DNA of 64,000 nt from Nostoc sp. MG11 (GTDB lineage Bacteria; Cyanobacteriota; Cyanobacteriia; Cyanobacteriales; Nostocaceae). Below are positions 1 through 9,409 of the stretch, piece by piece. The notes under the pieces were generated by a model that worked only from the letters and a program-made list of their open reading frames with translations, had not been told where the DNA came from and made no database searches. Location of the stretch: the NCBI RefSeq assembly GCF_014904695.1, contig NZ_JACXXN010000008.1:62001-126000 (forward strand), read 5' to 3'. Within the stretch, counting starts at the first letter, position 1; every line of letters starts with the position of its first letter. The position numbers were made by a program, and so were the translations under genes.

Positions 1-1101
1 AGTTTCAATCACTACCACCTCATTGCCGCTAGCATGGAGTTGCTGGACAATCCTTAAACCGATGCCACTCAAGCCACAGACGATATAGTGATGTCGCTGG
101 GGAATGCGAGCAGCATCCCAAAATTGCTTAAAGCGGCTTCCTAGGACAAAATCGGTGAGCATTGCGTACCAAATACCAATCACCACTGCCCCAACTAGCA
201 TCATGACAACGGTAAATAATTTAATACTGTCGGGAGCTTTTTCTACAACTTTGTCATTACCACCTGCTCCTGTGATCATGCCTACAGAAAAATATAAAGC
301 ATCTACAACAGACAAGCTTAGTTCAGCAGACATGTAGGTGAGTGTGGCAACCATAATAACGGCGAGCAAAACAACAGCGCCAACTACTACCGATCGCCCG
401 TGTTGTTGAAACTGCCTAAAATTGCTCATGACTTTCAGCAGTTTTCTAATCATTGATCTACGCTTGGAACGGACGTAAGGTTGAGTACCAATGATTAAGC
501 GATCGCCCACTTTGATTTCTTGTCCCGATAGCACCGCAGATACCAAATTCATCTCACCTTCCACTGGTAAGTAATAAATTAGCATCCGCGATCGGTCTTC
601 CCACAATTCACTTAATTGTCGCCCCTTCCACGGATGGTTTTCATCAATGTGTTCTTCATGGATCGGCCAAGTTTGCTTAAATAATTTGATTTGTCCGATC
701 GCTTGGTTGCCTAATGCTGCAAAAGTAAATACGGGTGCTGCCAAACCGACAACACTCATACTCAAATGATCCGGTAAAGTATGATCTAGGCGCTCCCCTA
801 AATTGGTATTGTAAAAGCGGTTGATAATCCGAATTTGGGGATTCAACACCCGCGCCTGCATCATAATTGACAAATTTACAGCATCATCCGGCCCAGCGAT
901 CACTAAAGTCTGTGCCTGCTCAATTTCCGCTGCTTTCAGCGTAGCAGCTGCTTGTAAATCACCAATAATCACGTCTCTTGTGTCTTCGCCAAGAATGGGT
1001 TTGTTGTGAATGCCAACGACAAACGCTCCTTGCTGTCTCAGCAAACGAAAGATTTTATATCCAGTACGTCCTAAGCCACAAACAATAATTCGAGGTTTCA
1101 T
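1..1101 (-). CDS. Potassium channel-like protein with two RCK/TrkA-N domains (partial, 3' end off window)
   Basis: The reading frame is open from the ATG at 1101 to the left edge, so at least 367 residues are present and the C-terminus is missing. Residues 1-100 form a Rossmann RCK domain (GLGRTG at about 9-14). An RCK_C-like part follows to about 210. Two hydrophobic helices (about 236-258 and 292-316) flank a pore-loop-like stretch, and a second Rossmann motif (VCGLSGIGLR) starts near 341. This order, RCK-pore-RCK, is that of cyanobacterial TrkA-N ion-channel proteins that bind NAD or nucleotides in the cytoplasm. The loop where potassium channels have TVGYG reads ITGAGGND, so ion selectivity may be altered or lost. 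The family assignment is firm; the transported ion is inferred. Confidence 0.85.
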   Translation of the reverse strand, partial: MKPRIIVCGLGRTGYKIFRLLRQQGAFVVGIHNKPILGEDTRDVIIGDLQAAATLKAAEIEQAQTLVIAGPDDAVNLSIMMQARVLNPQIRIINRFYNTNLGERLDHTLPDHLSMSVVGLAAPVFTFAALGNQAIGQIKLFKQTWPIHEEHIDENHPWKGRQLSELWEDRSRMLIYYLPVEGEMNLVSAVLSGQEIKVGDRLIIGTQPYVRSKRRSMIRKLLKVMSNFRQFQQHGRSVVVGAVVLLAVIMVATLTYMSAELSLSVVDALYFSVGMITGAGGNDKVVEKAPDSIKLFTVVMMLVGAVVIGIWYAMLTDFVLGSRFKQFWDAARIPQRHHYIVCGLSGIGLRIVQQLHASGNEVVVIET

Positions 1102-1337
1102 GAAACAGCAGCATTGTTTACAGAAAGGGCTGCCTTTCTAGTTATTTATCAATATTGTTGCCTACTTGGCTTGAATATAACTGTAGCTGAAAACACGATA
1201 ATCTAAATGAAATAGTACTTTAACAAAATTCTTAAACCTAATGTTATGATTTAACACTAAATCTATAGCATAGCAGTAGTATATATTCTCGAAAAATTGG
1301 GCTATGGTGATTTGCAATACCTTTAATTAGGATATTG

Positions 1338-2300
1338 TTAGGGAAAATTTTGTTGATTGATTAAATTATCAATTTCCTGTTGAGTAATGGAATTAAATTC
1401 TGAACTTTTTCTATTCCCTAATGTATCTAATCTTTGAAAAAGTTTCTTTACCGCGCTCCAAATAGGATCTCTACTATCTTCAAAAGCTAACATAATTAAC
1501 TTATTTTCCCGATGGTAATGAAGAAGTACCTCATCATCATGCAAAGCGCAATCATCTACTCTAATATCCCGGCTCAGCCTAGTTAAATTGTAGAAATAAT
1601 CATCGCTAATCCAGTAAGATGGAATGTCTCTACCTGTCTTATCCCAAAATGCTTTCATAATATTGGGATTTGTTAGCTCTTGTTGTTCATCTTTATTAAG
1701 AATAATTATTCTTTTTTTCTCAATATGAGAATCAGAATTTCTTAAGGAAGAAAAGTAAAATTCTCCCTCATTATCAATAGGGTTGAAACCTAACTTGCTA
1801 ATCTGTCCCTGGTGAATTGCACACCAGCTTTTAGATGACGCCCTAATACCCAAAGTTAGTATTTCGTAGAAGTCATCTTCAGAAGCTCTTGGTATATAGC
1901 AAGGATGTCCTACCGCTTTTTCAATGAAGCTTTCTACTAAATATCTGTGAGTTTTACTCGCAATCAGCAATCCCCTGACAGTAGCATAATGATTTAAGCT
2001 AGATTTTGCTGCATCAACAAAATCATAAATTTGTTCAAGATGTTTTTCATTCTTATCAAGAATTTTAGTTAATTCCCTAACCTCTTGTTTATATTCTATT
2101 AGCGTTTCCTGGTAAGTTTGAATGAAAGCAAAAAGTAATCCAGCAATTAAACCTGGGGGGATTGAGATAATAGCAGGTAAGATAATTTTGTGGAGTTGTT
2201 CTGTAGGTGCTATGGATGCTGTACTACTTAACGTTAAAATAAAGGAAAACAATGCACCAATAAAAGCAAAAGCAATGTTTCTTTTTAAGGAACTATCCAT
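1338..2300 (-). CDS. Hypothetical protein with two N-terminal membrane helices and a coiled coil
   Basis: A 320-residue protein that I do not recognise. Residues about 10-30 and 41-62 are hydrophobic and should form a membrane hairpin. They are followed by a charged, probably coiled-coil stretch (about 63-110) and a soluble domain of about 200 residues rich in Asp, Glu and aromatics. AAAGGA sits 6 nt before the ATG. The layout, membrane anchor plus coiled coil plus cytosolic domain, is seen in sensors and membrane-tethered effectors, but no catalytic motif is visible. The next upstream gene, a methyltransferase, lies on the same strand 78 bp away, so the two could share a transcript. Base composition is more AT-rich than in the neighbouring housekeeping genes. 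Confidence 0.7.
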   Translation of the reverse strand: MDSSLKRNIAFAFIGALFSFILTLSSTASIAPTEQLHKIILPAIISIPPGLIAGLLFAFIQTYQETLIEYKQEVRELTKILDKNEKHLEQIYDFVDAAKSSLNHYATVRGLLIASKTHRYLVESFIEKAVGHPCYIPRASEDDFYEILTLGIRASSKSWCAIHQGQISKLGFNPIDNEGEFYFSSLRNSDSHIEKKRIIILNKDEQQELTNPNIMKAFWDKTGRDIPSYWISDDYFYNLTRLSRDIRVDDCALHDDEVLLHYHRENKLIMLAFEDSRDPIWSAVKKLFQRLDTLGNRKSSEFNSITQQEIDNLINQQNFP

Positions 2301-2378
2301 TCTTGTATCCTTTAAGAGTCTTTAGTTCAATTCTGATTAAGGGAATTTTCTCATATATTAAATTAGTATGTGTATGTT

Positions 2379-3140
2379 TCACAAGCAGCAGACTTTAAAA
2401 ACATAATTACCGCCTGTTTTACCCAATTTAGATTCATCTTGAGGCCAAACACGCTTTTGTGTAACAATCTGAAGTCTAGCTTTAGCTAAATCTTTTAGTA
2501 ACAATGACAGAGAAACCTTATATTCATAGTCTCCATCATAACCATACTGAGCCACTCTTTTGATTAGATTCGCTACATAATCAGGAAGGTGAGGATTTTG
2601 TTGTTTTGCAGTATTCAGAACTTCAGTGTAAAACTGTTTCACAGCATGAGCATATTCTTCTGTGTTACCTTCTTCATATTCCGGCAAAACATTTTCTGCA
2701 ATGATTGCATAGCCAGAATTGTCAAGAAGGTAGTGTACACGATTTAAGAATTCAACTTTTCTTTCATGTTCGATATGATGATAAGCTGATGCCAACATGA
2801 TCACATCCCATTGCTCACGTGGAAGTTTAACTGATACGGCATCGCCAAGGATAAAAGTTGGTTTCAATCTACATTGTTCGTATTTTCTTTTGGCAAAGTC
2901 TAGGTATGGTTGGCAGATATCCACGCCTACAGCACATGAAATATTTGGGTGATTAATAATACGTTCCAAAGAAAGCCCTGTACCACAACACAAATCAAGT
3001 ACAACGGCATTATGAGTATTTTTAAGTGACTCTACCGCCATTTCGCCAGCAACCTCAAGCATGAGCATTTCGTCTGGACGAGAGTGTTCTTCAATTTCGT
3101 AAGCTTCAGGATCATTTTTGTAGTCAGGAAGAGATGTCAT
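2379..3140 (-). CDS. Class I SAM-dependent methyltransferase
   Basis: The 253-residue protein has a clear SAM-binding motif I (VLDLCCGTGLSLERI, about residues 45-59), an acidic motif II (VGVDICQPYLDFAK) and a motif IV-like strand (WDVIMLASAYHHIEH). These are the hallmarks of the Methyltransf_11/25 Rossmann fold, which moves a methyl group from SAM to a small molecule or macromolecule. The substrate cannot be read from the sequence. AGGAGGT five nt before the ATG makes the start certain. No biosynthetic partner is adjacent; the downstream gene encodes a membrane protein of unknown role. Confidence 0.85.
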   Translation of the reverse strand: MTSLPDYKNDPEAYEIEEHSRPDEMLMLEVAGEMAVESLKNTHNAVVLDLCCGTGLSLERIINHPNISCAVGVDICQPYLDFAKRKYEQCRLKPTFILGDAVSVKLPREQWDVIMLASAYHHIEHERKVEFLNRVHYLLDNSGYAIIAENVLPEYEEGNTEEYAHAVKQFYTEVLNTAKQQNPHLPDYVANLIKRVAQYGYDGDYEYKVSLSLLLKDLAKARLQIVTQKRVWPQDESKLGKTGGNYVFKVCCL

Positions 3141-3335
3141 ACAATACCTCCTACTTGTTAGTATACTTAAAGACTATTTTGAAGGTAAGCAAAAATACTA
3201 GAATTATTACAAAATAACTAATTTAGCGTAAATACTTTTACAAAGATAGTTTGAATATTTATGAGATGATTTTTTATTTAGTAAACATAATTTGACTGAT
3301 GAGCAATCAGAATTTGAGAAGAAATTGAAGTTAAT

Positions 3336-3366
3336 AATTGGCGTTTTAGCGAAGATAGCGCCAATT
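3336..3366 (-). terminator. Candidate hairpin terminator after the LtrA-like gene
   Basis: AATTGGCG at 3336-3343 pairs with CGCCAATT at 3359-3366 around a 15-nt loop. It lies just past the stop of the minus-strand LtrA gene. The run of U expected of a strong intrinsic terminator is weak. Confidence 0.35.
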
Positions 3367-3401
3367 ACAAGCTACAAAGCATTTTCTATTTCATAGGGAA
3401 A

Positions 3402-4583
3402 CTAAATTTCTGGATCGACTAAGCGAGTAGTGGGACGGCTTTGATACAAATCTTGAACGACTTGCACAGCAGCAACTAGGGCTACAAGGGCAATGACTGT
3501 AACGGGTAACAAACCTTTGCCAAAGATGGCGATCGCAACTAGCAAAACTGCCCCCCCAAGTCTATACTGAGAACGGATTTTGCAATAGCGGATCACCCCA
3601 AATCTATGGAGAATGCTGAGAGCTAGCAAGCATAATGCAACTGCACCGCAGATAAGCCATCGCTGGGGATCGGGTAGTACTAATCCTGATTTACTCAACA
3701 AGATTTGTTCTACGCCGACTCCAGCAGCAGCAATCCCAATCACTAGCGGTAAATGCGTGTATAGCCAGAGATTGACAACACCAACTTGTCCATTTTCTCG
3801 CGCCCTCTGAATGGGTGTGCCACCTAAGTTATCAAAATAAACCCACCATAAGCTAAAAGCAATAATTAGACCAAACACAGCAGAAATTACAGTTAAAACA
3901 TCCCATTTCTGCTCAGATACACCTTTAACTACCGCAATAATTGCTTCGCCCAAGACAATCATGGTAAACAGCCCGAAACGTTCTGGTAAGTGTGAGGCGT
4001 GGGGAAGTAACCCTAGTTGTAACTTACGTGCTGTCAGGGGTGTGGCAAAGTCAATGATGATTCCTAATGTCCAGAGTGCGAATCGCCAAGGAATGGGTAA
4101 AAATGCCGATACTAGCCAAAGGAAGGCTGCGATCGCAAAACCGATGGCGTAGCGAGTAGTTAAAGGACGCGCTGACGGGATGTGCATTCCCGCACGAACG
4201 TATTCGACAATCAGTACAACACGACCGAGAGCATAGGAAAGAGCAAAACCAGCGGAACTCTCGCCTAAACCGTGGTGAATGTTGATAGCCATCGCCGCAG
4301 CCGTCAGCATGTGCAAACCAACAAGCAATCGGCGTATTACATCATCGCTATCAAAGCGGTTGGCGTAAAATGTCGTGCCAATCCATGACCACCAAACGGG
4401 TATAAATAGAGCTACAAACCCAAAGAGTCCTGATAGAGAGATATCTTCTGTTAAATTGTGGGCAAGTTGAGAGACTGCAACCACAAATACCAAATCATAA
4501 AAAAGCTCTAGCCAAGTGGCGCGTCGTTCTTCTTCGCTTTCTTCACCAATGCGTAGGCGTGGTGGTTGCAGAAAATTGGTCAT
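3402..4583 (-). CDS. Low temperature requirement protein A (LtrA) family membrane protein
   Basis: The 393-residue protein opens with the LtrA signature: ATWLELFYDLVFVVAVSQLAHNL follows an acidic stretch, and the rest is a chain of about 10-11 hydrophobic helices. LtrA was named from a Listeria mutant defective in growth at low temperature; its biochemical role is unknown. The ATG at 4583 is preferred over an in-frame TTG 15 nt upstream because the family starts just before the LQPPRLR-type basic segment. The gene stands alone between two non-coding spacers. Family call is strong, function open. Confidence 0.85.
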   Translation of the reverse strand: MTNFLQPPRLRIGEESEEERRATWLELFYDLVFVVAVSQLAHNLTEDISLSGLFGFVALFIPVWWSWIGTTFYANRFDSDDVIRRLLVGLHMLTAAAMAINIHHGLGESSAGFALSYALGRVVLIVEYVRAGMHIPSARPLTTRYAIGFAIAAFLWLVSAFLPIPWRFALWTLGIIIDFATPLTARKLQLGLLPHASHLPERFGLFTMIVLGEAIIAVVKGVSEQKWDVLTVISAVFGLIIAFSLWWVYFDNLGGTPIQRARENGQVGVVNLWLYTHLPLVIGIAAAGVGVEQILLSKSGLVLPDPQRWLICGAVALCLLALSILHRFGVIRYCKIRSQYRLGGAVLLVAIAIFGKGLLPVTVIALVALVAAVQVVQDLYQSRPTTRLVDPEI

Positions 4584-5686
4584 AGTGCTAATTGCCAATC
4601 ACTAATTGTTTTTTACCATTAGCCGTAAGCAATTGGCTACATAGCATAAAATGTTCGGATTTTCGACTTTTTAGAGAAGTCGGCAATCTTGTTGTTTATT
4701 TTGCAGCAAGCGCGATCGCATAGCTCTTATTTCCAAAATTGGAAATGTAGTTTCCGCTGATGACGATGCCGGACTAGCTGACTTGGACTTATTCTTTGTA
4801 GTTGAGAGATAAACAAGAAATATCGCAGCCACAGAAATATGTGAAAAAGAAGCTTACACCTAACACATATAATTATCTTTCTGTCAATGCGTAAATTCTA
4901 GTAAAGTCATAACAGCTTATTGTAGAACAAGTGCTTGGTCAGCCAATCCCATTGGTGTCAACTTCAGCTCAAACACTCAATTTCCAGTAGTTTCAGATCC
5001 CCCAACCCCCTTTTTAAGGGGGCATTCGATTCTAATTCCCCCCTTCAAAAGGGGAGCCAGCGCGGTCTTCTCCCAACGCGAAGTAGCGTCTCCAAGAGTT
5101 GGGGAGACGCAATCATGCGATGGGGTCTCCCCAAGTGGAGCGACTGGCGTGGGTTAGGGGGGATCTCAAGTCTCGGTGGTACATCGAAAAACTTTGAAAT
5201 GCTTATCAGACTAAGCTTTCACGTTAAGTTGACACCAATGAGCCAATCCAAATGACTCAAGTTTAAAGCAGGTGTCTTAGTAGCGATCGCATCGTAGGAG
5301 TCGCCACCCTAGGAGATAAAATGTTTTTTACCTTCACCTATTTAGAGCCGGATATTTTACTAGCAGAGGCCCTACAAATTCAGTGCGTAATGAAGCATCT
5401 CACAATTTAACGGAAAATCGGGATTTTTCTCTACGAGACGCTACGCGAACACTCCACTTCTCTGCGAGAGGCTCTGCCAACGTTACGTACCCTACGGTAA
5501 CCAAGGCGAACAGAATGACCAACTAGACCTTTCATAGACTTTTCAAACATCCTCTAAGAACAAGCAATTGATTTGACTTTTTTTAAATTAAAAATTAACA
5601 AGAAAAACAATTTTTAATTAATTTTGGGTACAAGCCCCCCTGATTACAATTCTTAATTCTTAATTTTTAATTCTCGAAGGGGTTGA
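4584..5686. other. Long non-coding spacer rich in Nostoc-type repeats
   Basis: No gene is supported in these 1.1 kb. The stretch holds a 170-bp element with inverted ends (4996-5165). It also holds a scrap at 5431-5520 with the recurrent core CTACGAGACGCTACGCGAAC, and a GGGTACAAGCCCCC element near 5626 that recurs near 37147. ATTTCCAA-AA-TTGGAAAT at about 4730 is a small isolated palindrome. The open frame at 4935-5255 is made of repeat DNA and does not look coding. Confidence 0.7.
4996..5165. repeat. MITE-like dispersed repeat with GATCCCCC ends
   Basis: The left end reads GATCCCCCAACCCCC and the right end GGGTTAGGGGGGATC, so the ends are inverted copies. The interior has further G-run/C-run complementarity and two copies of a GGGGAGACGC-type motif. 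There is no room for a transposase, so it would be non-autonomous. Confidence 0.6.
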
Positions 5687-6586
5687 CTATTGACTATTAA
5701 CTATGTCCGTTTCTTCTGGGGGTACTAGAACAGCTACCGCTTTAGGTATAACCCGGAAATGAGCAGGAGTGTAGGTAGTAATTTCGCCATCGGTATTTAT
5801 CGGACGGGGTTTACGTGTATAAACCTCTATTTCTTGTCCCTGAATAGCGCGAACACCCCGCCAATGTATATGTCGCCCTTGTCGCATTGCAGGTAATAAT
5901 AGTATGATCTGCCACCAATGCTTAATCTCCAAGCTATAAAGATCTAGCCTTTGGTCGTCTATTGTGGCATCATGAACTACTGCCATCCCACCACCGTAAT
6001 AACGACCATTACCCACGGCAATTTGTACAGTTTTGACACGAAGCGATTTCCCATTGAGCACAATCTCCGCACTAAAAGGTCGTGCTTCCCAAATTACTTG
6101 TAATGCAGTGGCGGCGTAAGCGAATATTCCCCAACGGCGTTTGACTTCTTTGGTAAGTCGCTGAGTAATTTTCACACTTAGCCCTAAACTGGCAACGTTG
6201 AAAAAGTGCTTGCCGTTTACCCATCCTAAATCGATGCGTCGCAAATCTCCATAGGCAATAATCTTGCAAGCTTCAGTTAGAGAATTAGGGATTCCCAAAG
6301 TCCTCGCTAGGTCGTTTGCAGTTCCCAAAGGCAAGATTCCCAAGGGTAATTGGGTATCAACTAAAGCATCTACTGCGGCATTAAGAGTACCATCCCCACC
6401 ACCAATAATTACCAAGTCAACTTGCTGCTGATATCGAACTATCACTTCAGAAAGATGTTTTGGGTCTTCTATAGACTCCTCGATTACACTAAAACCGAGT
6501 GTCTTAAGATAATTGATCGCTTCTGACAGACTCTTTTGTCCTTGACGAGCGTGACGATTTACTAACAGCAGTGCGCGGGAACTCAT
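5687..6586 (-). CDS. Diacylglycerol kinase / YegS-type lipid kinase
   Basis: The protein carries the DAGK catalytic core: a nucleotide-binding GGGDGTLN followed by LGILPLGTANDLARTLGIP, and a C-terminal half with GNGRYYGGGM and a closing GE-type segment. The family phosphorylates diacylglycerol or related lipids with ATP at the membrane surface. About 299 residues is the usual family length if the start is the ATG at 6586, which has AAAGGG 8 nt upstream. An in-frame ATG at 6631 would add 15 residues with no family support. The gene has no obvious operon partner; the exact lipid substrate is not visible. Confidence 0.85.
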   Translation of the reverse strand: MSSRALLLVNRHARQGQKSLSEAINYLKTLGFSVIEESIEDPKHLSEVIVRYQQQVDLVIIGGGDGTLNAAVDALVDTQLPLGILPLGTANDLARTLGIPNSLTEACKIIAYGDLRRIDLGWVNGKHFFNVASLGLSVKITQRLTKEVKRRWGIFAYAATALQVIWEARPFSAEIVLNGKSLRVKTVQIAVGNGRYYGGGMAVVHDATIDDQRLDLYSLEIKHWWQIILLLPAMRQGRHIHWRGVRAIQGQEIEVYTRKPRPINTDGEITTYTPAHFRVIPKAVAVLVPPEETDIVNSQ

Positions 6587-6661
6587 GGGTAGTGCCCTTT
6601 GTAGTTTAAATGTCCAATTATCTGCATCCATATACTCTGCTTGGAGTTTACTATAAATATG

Positions 6662-7458
6662 CGAGTTAACAATAATTCAGTTCGTCAAGGCTTGTTATTT
6701 TGTGGCTACTTATTAGACCTCTTGCATAAATGCATAAATTGTCATGTTGAGCGGAGCGAAACATCTCGGAGATTCCTTCTTGCGGAACGCTACGGGAACC
6801 CTCCACTACGTTCTGGTCAGAATGACACTAATAATTTTCTGACTTTTGCAAGAGGTCAATTTTTAAGTTTTGTTTTCTCTAGTTTAGCTTTATTAGCTAT
6901 CGGTGTGTTAATACCTAGAAAATGGGGTAATTACTCACAAAAACACTGTGATTTAAATATTTGTATTTATAATACGCTTATTCATTCTCATATTATAGTG
7001 CCAATCACAAATCATGTTTTTGATTTGTATCAGAATATTTTTATAGATGGAATAGGTTTAGATAAGATTGATACTTACAATTATCTAAGTTTTTGTTGGG
7101 GGAGATAGTGATTTTTATGTATCAAAATATTCCACAGCAGAGCTAACATTATCTATGACTTTGAAGGCGCTATTATCAACTCTTTCTGTGATGGATGTTA
7201 AAGGTTATCAATCAATACCTAATTATTTAGAAATAGAATTTATTAAAGTTAATTAAACAGATTATTCGCGATTCATGGAATTTATGCAAGCTACTTTTCA
7301 AGTAGATGTAAAAGGTAGCAAAATTCGCCTGTATGATGGTCACACTACCAATACAGGGTTTTATGCAATATTGAAAACTTATAATTCTTGGACAGCAGAA
7401 GGTTTGAGAAAAGCTAATGCTAATACTCTCTTATACGATGGACTGTCTTTCGCTATGA
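6662..7458 (+). pseudogene. DUF2459/TIGR02117-type gene, broken by an insertion, a frameshift and a stop
   Basis: Three stretches in two frames together resemble one DUF2459 protein: an N-terminal membrane helix and RKW, then HSHIIVPITNHVFD and DTYNYLSF-WGD-DFY, then the C-terminal YNSWTAEGLRKAN segment. Three lesions separate them. A 142-bp element with inverted ends (6716-6857) interrupts the N-terminus. A run of five G at 7098-7102 shifts the frame, since four would restore WGDSDFY. A TAA at 7254-7256 stops the last frame. The ORF of 67 codons at 7275-7478 is only the tail of this wreck. The family match is from memory of its motifs. Confidence 0.6.
6716..6857. mobile_element. 142-bp MITE-like element with 11-bp terminal inverted repeats
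   Basis: GACCTCTTGCA at 6716-6726 and TGCAAGAGGTC at 6847-6857 are perfect inverted ends. The interior contains the Nostoc-type GTCATGTTGAGCGGAGCG repeat and a GAATGACA end. It is too short for a transposase and splits the N-terminus of the DUF2459-type pseudogene. No clear target duplication was seen. Confidence 0.6.
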
Positions 7459-7480
7459 GCCTAGAACTTAAGTTCTAGGC
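7459..7480. repeat. 22-bp perfect palindrome
   Basis: The centre CTAGAACTTAAGTTCTAG extends by two bases on each side without mismatch. It sits at the 3' end of the DUF2459-type pseudogene, directly before GGGATGAGGG. It could be the end of a decayed IS200/IS605-like element or a dispersed palindrome; no transposase is next to it. Confidence 0.6.
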
Positions 7481-7681
7481 GGGATGAGGGTTCAGCGTGA
7501 AAATTTTTGACTTATGTGTACACTGTAGCCGACTCGGAGAGGGAAAGTTTTGTGTAGCAAAACCTTTTAGAGGCATTTTTTTAGGGCTAATTAGATGGAC
7601 ACTACATAGACTCATAGAACTCCTAGGAAACTAGATTGTTTCTTTTAAGGCACAACGAATGCCGTTCGTTGGAAGCTCACG

Positions 7682-9409
7682 TTAAGTCTGATAACCGTAG
7701 GTGTCAGTATCATTTACTTGAGAGGGGTATTCGGTAGCGTTAGTAGTATTTGCGCTGACTGCATAAGGATTAACTAGAGCAACAGCTTGTTTGAGTGCCT
7801 CTACACGATTCATAAAGAAATGATGTTGGGGTACGAATTTTGAAATTCCAAACTTTTCTAAGCGTTGTTTGACCTTGCCAGCTGCACCGACTATCAATAC
7901 CTGACGACCTTGATCATAAGCATCCTTGATGGCATTTTCGATCGCTAGCGAAGCAGTCACGCCCAACATGGGTACATCGCTCAGATCCAAAATTAGCACG
8001 TCGGAATCTGCCATTGCTGAATGTTCACGAGCGATCGCTTTGGAAACTCCAAAGATCATCGGCCCACTCAAGTAAAATAGCAGGATGCGTCCATTAGCTT
8101 GATCTAGCAATTGTTTCTCTTCATTGTTCAAGATAATTGCATCATCAGCATCGGTAATCGTCTTCACGTCATGAGACTGTAACTGGGAAAGACGTTCGAT
8201 AGTCAGGATGTTCGCAATGAAAACTCCCACACCGACGGCAACAATCAAGTCAACAAATACGGTGAGGAACAATACACCGTACATAATAATTGCGCCCTTC
8301 AAGGATACTTTATGAGCGCGTTTCAAAAAGCTCCAGTCCAGAATGTCAATCCCGACTTTCAGGGCAATACCAGCCAAAACTGCCATGGGAATGCTTCGAG
8401 TTAGACCCGCAGCCCACAAAACTACAATTAGTAAGATTAAGGCACGAGTTAGTCCAGATAAAGCCGTTTTAGCACCAGTCTGGATATTAACCACCGTTCC
8501 CATTGTTGCACCAGCACCAGGTAGTCCACCACACAAACCAGATACTAAGTTACCGATACCTTGACCAATTAATTCTTTATCAGATTTATGTTCGGTGCGA
8601 GTCAAACTATCGGCAATCACTGCTGTTAGCAATGTATCAATACAACCCAACAGCCCCAACATCGCGCCATCAACGATCATCATAGTGATTTGGGATGCAC
8701 TGAAGGTGGGCATTTGCAATTTTGGCAGTCCCATCGGGATTTCGCCAATTCGTCTAATTTCAATATTTCCGAAGAAAACAAGAGAAACTACAGTTACTAC
8801 TATTAATGCTACTAATTGCGGTGGAGCGAAGCGTTTAATTTTCGATGGCATTAAGAAAATAATGGCCAAGGTCAGCAGTCCCAAAACTGTTTCAGCAGGA
8901 TTTATATTTGCTAACAGATTTGGCAGATTTTGTACCATTCCAAGTACGCCACCTTTAGGATTTGGTTGTCCGACAAAAGGCGCAATTTGTAGAATGATTA
9001 GAATTACGCCAATCCCAGACATAAAGCCGGAAATCATGCTGTAGGGCATGAGGGTAATGTATTTCCCCAGCTTAAATATTCCAAAGAAGATTTGAAATAT
9101 CCCGGCGAGCATGACTACGGTAAATGCCATTGCTAAGCCATTCTCTGGGTTATTTGCAGTCATTGAACTGACAATTGCAGTCATGACTACAGTCATCGGC
9201 CCAGTTGGCTCAGAAATTAGGGTTGGTGTTCCACCAAATAGTGCGGCAAAAAAGCCAACACAAACAGCACCGTAAAGACCTGCTACAGGCCCAGCACCAG
9301 AAGCAACACCGAACGCCAACGCCAGCGGTAAGGAAACGATCGCGGCAGTTAAACCACCAAATAAATCGCCTCGTAAGTTTCTAAAATGGATAGTGTTGGT
9401 CAATGACAT
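7682..9409 (-). CDS. bicA: SulP-family bicarbonate transporter BicA
   Basis: The N-terminus (IHFRNLRGDLFGGLTAAI) and the helix-1/3 region (LALAFGVASGAGP, FGGTPTLISEPTGPMTVVMT) match the sodium-dependent bicarbonate transporter BicA of cyanobacteria closely. About 12-14 hydrophobic segments fill residues 15-420, and a STAS domain (ILLFYLSGPMIFGV, ILDLSDVPMLG) fills about 430-550. BicA is a plasma-membrane, low-affinity, high-flux part of the CO2-concentrating mechanism. The ATG at 9409 is preferred to a TTG 15 nt upstream because the family begins M-x-I/L-T-N-x-IHFRN. A sulfate-type SulP role is the alternative, but the N-terminal match argues for BicA. Confidence 0.85.
   Translation of the reverse strand: MSLTNTIHFRNLRGDLFGGLTAAIVSLPLALAFGVASGAGPVAGLYGAVCVGFFAALFGGTPTLISEPTGPMTVVMTAIVSSMTANNPENGLAMAFTVVMLAGIFQIFFGIFKLGKYITLMPYSMISGFMSGIGVILIILQIAPFVGQPNPKGGVLGMVQNLPNLLANINPAETVLGLLTLAIIFLMPSKIKRFAPPQLVALIVVTVVSLVFFGNIEIRRIGEIPMGLPKLQMPTFSASQITMMIVDGAMLGLLGCIDTLLTAVIADSLTRTEHKSDKELIGQGIGNLVSGLCGGLPGAGATMGTVVNIQTGAKTALSGLTRALILLIVVLWAAGLTRSIPMAVLAGIALKVGIDILDWSFLKRAHKVSLKGAIIMYGVLFLTVFVDLIVAVGVGVFIANILTIERLSQLQSHDVKTITDADDAIILNNEEKQLLDQANGRILLFYLSGPMIFGVSKAIAREHSAMADSDVLILDLSDVPMLGVTASLAIENAIKDAYDQGRQVLIVGAAGKVKQRLEKFGISKFVPQHHFFMNRVEALKQAVALVNPYAVSANTTNATEYPSQVNDTDTYGYQT

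Noticed and set aside
4935-5255. 106-codon frame in the LtrA upstream spacer
   Set aside because: It is composed of the GATCCCCC-ended repeat and low-complexity G/C words; translation shows no protein-like pattern.
7459-7490. Right end of an IS200/IS605 element
   Set aside because: The palindrome would fit, but no tnpA or tnpB remnant lies beside it, so it was listed only as a repeat.
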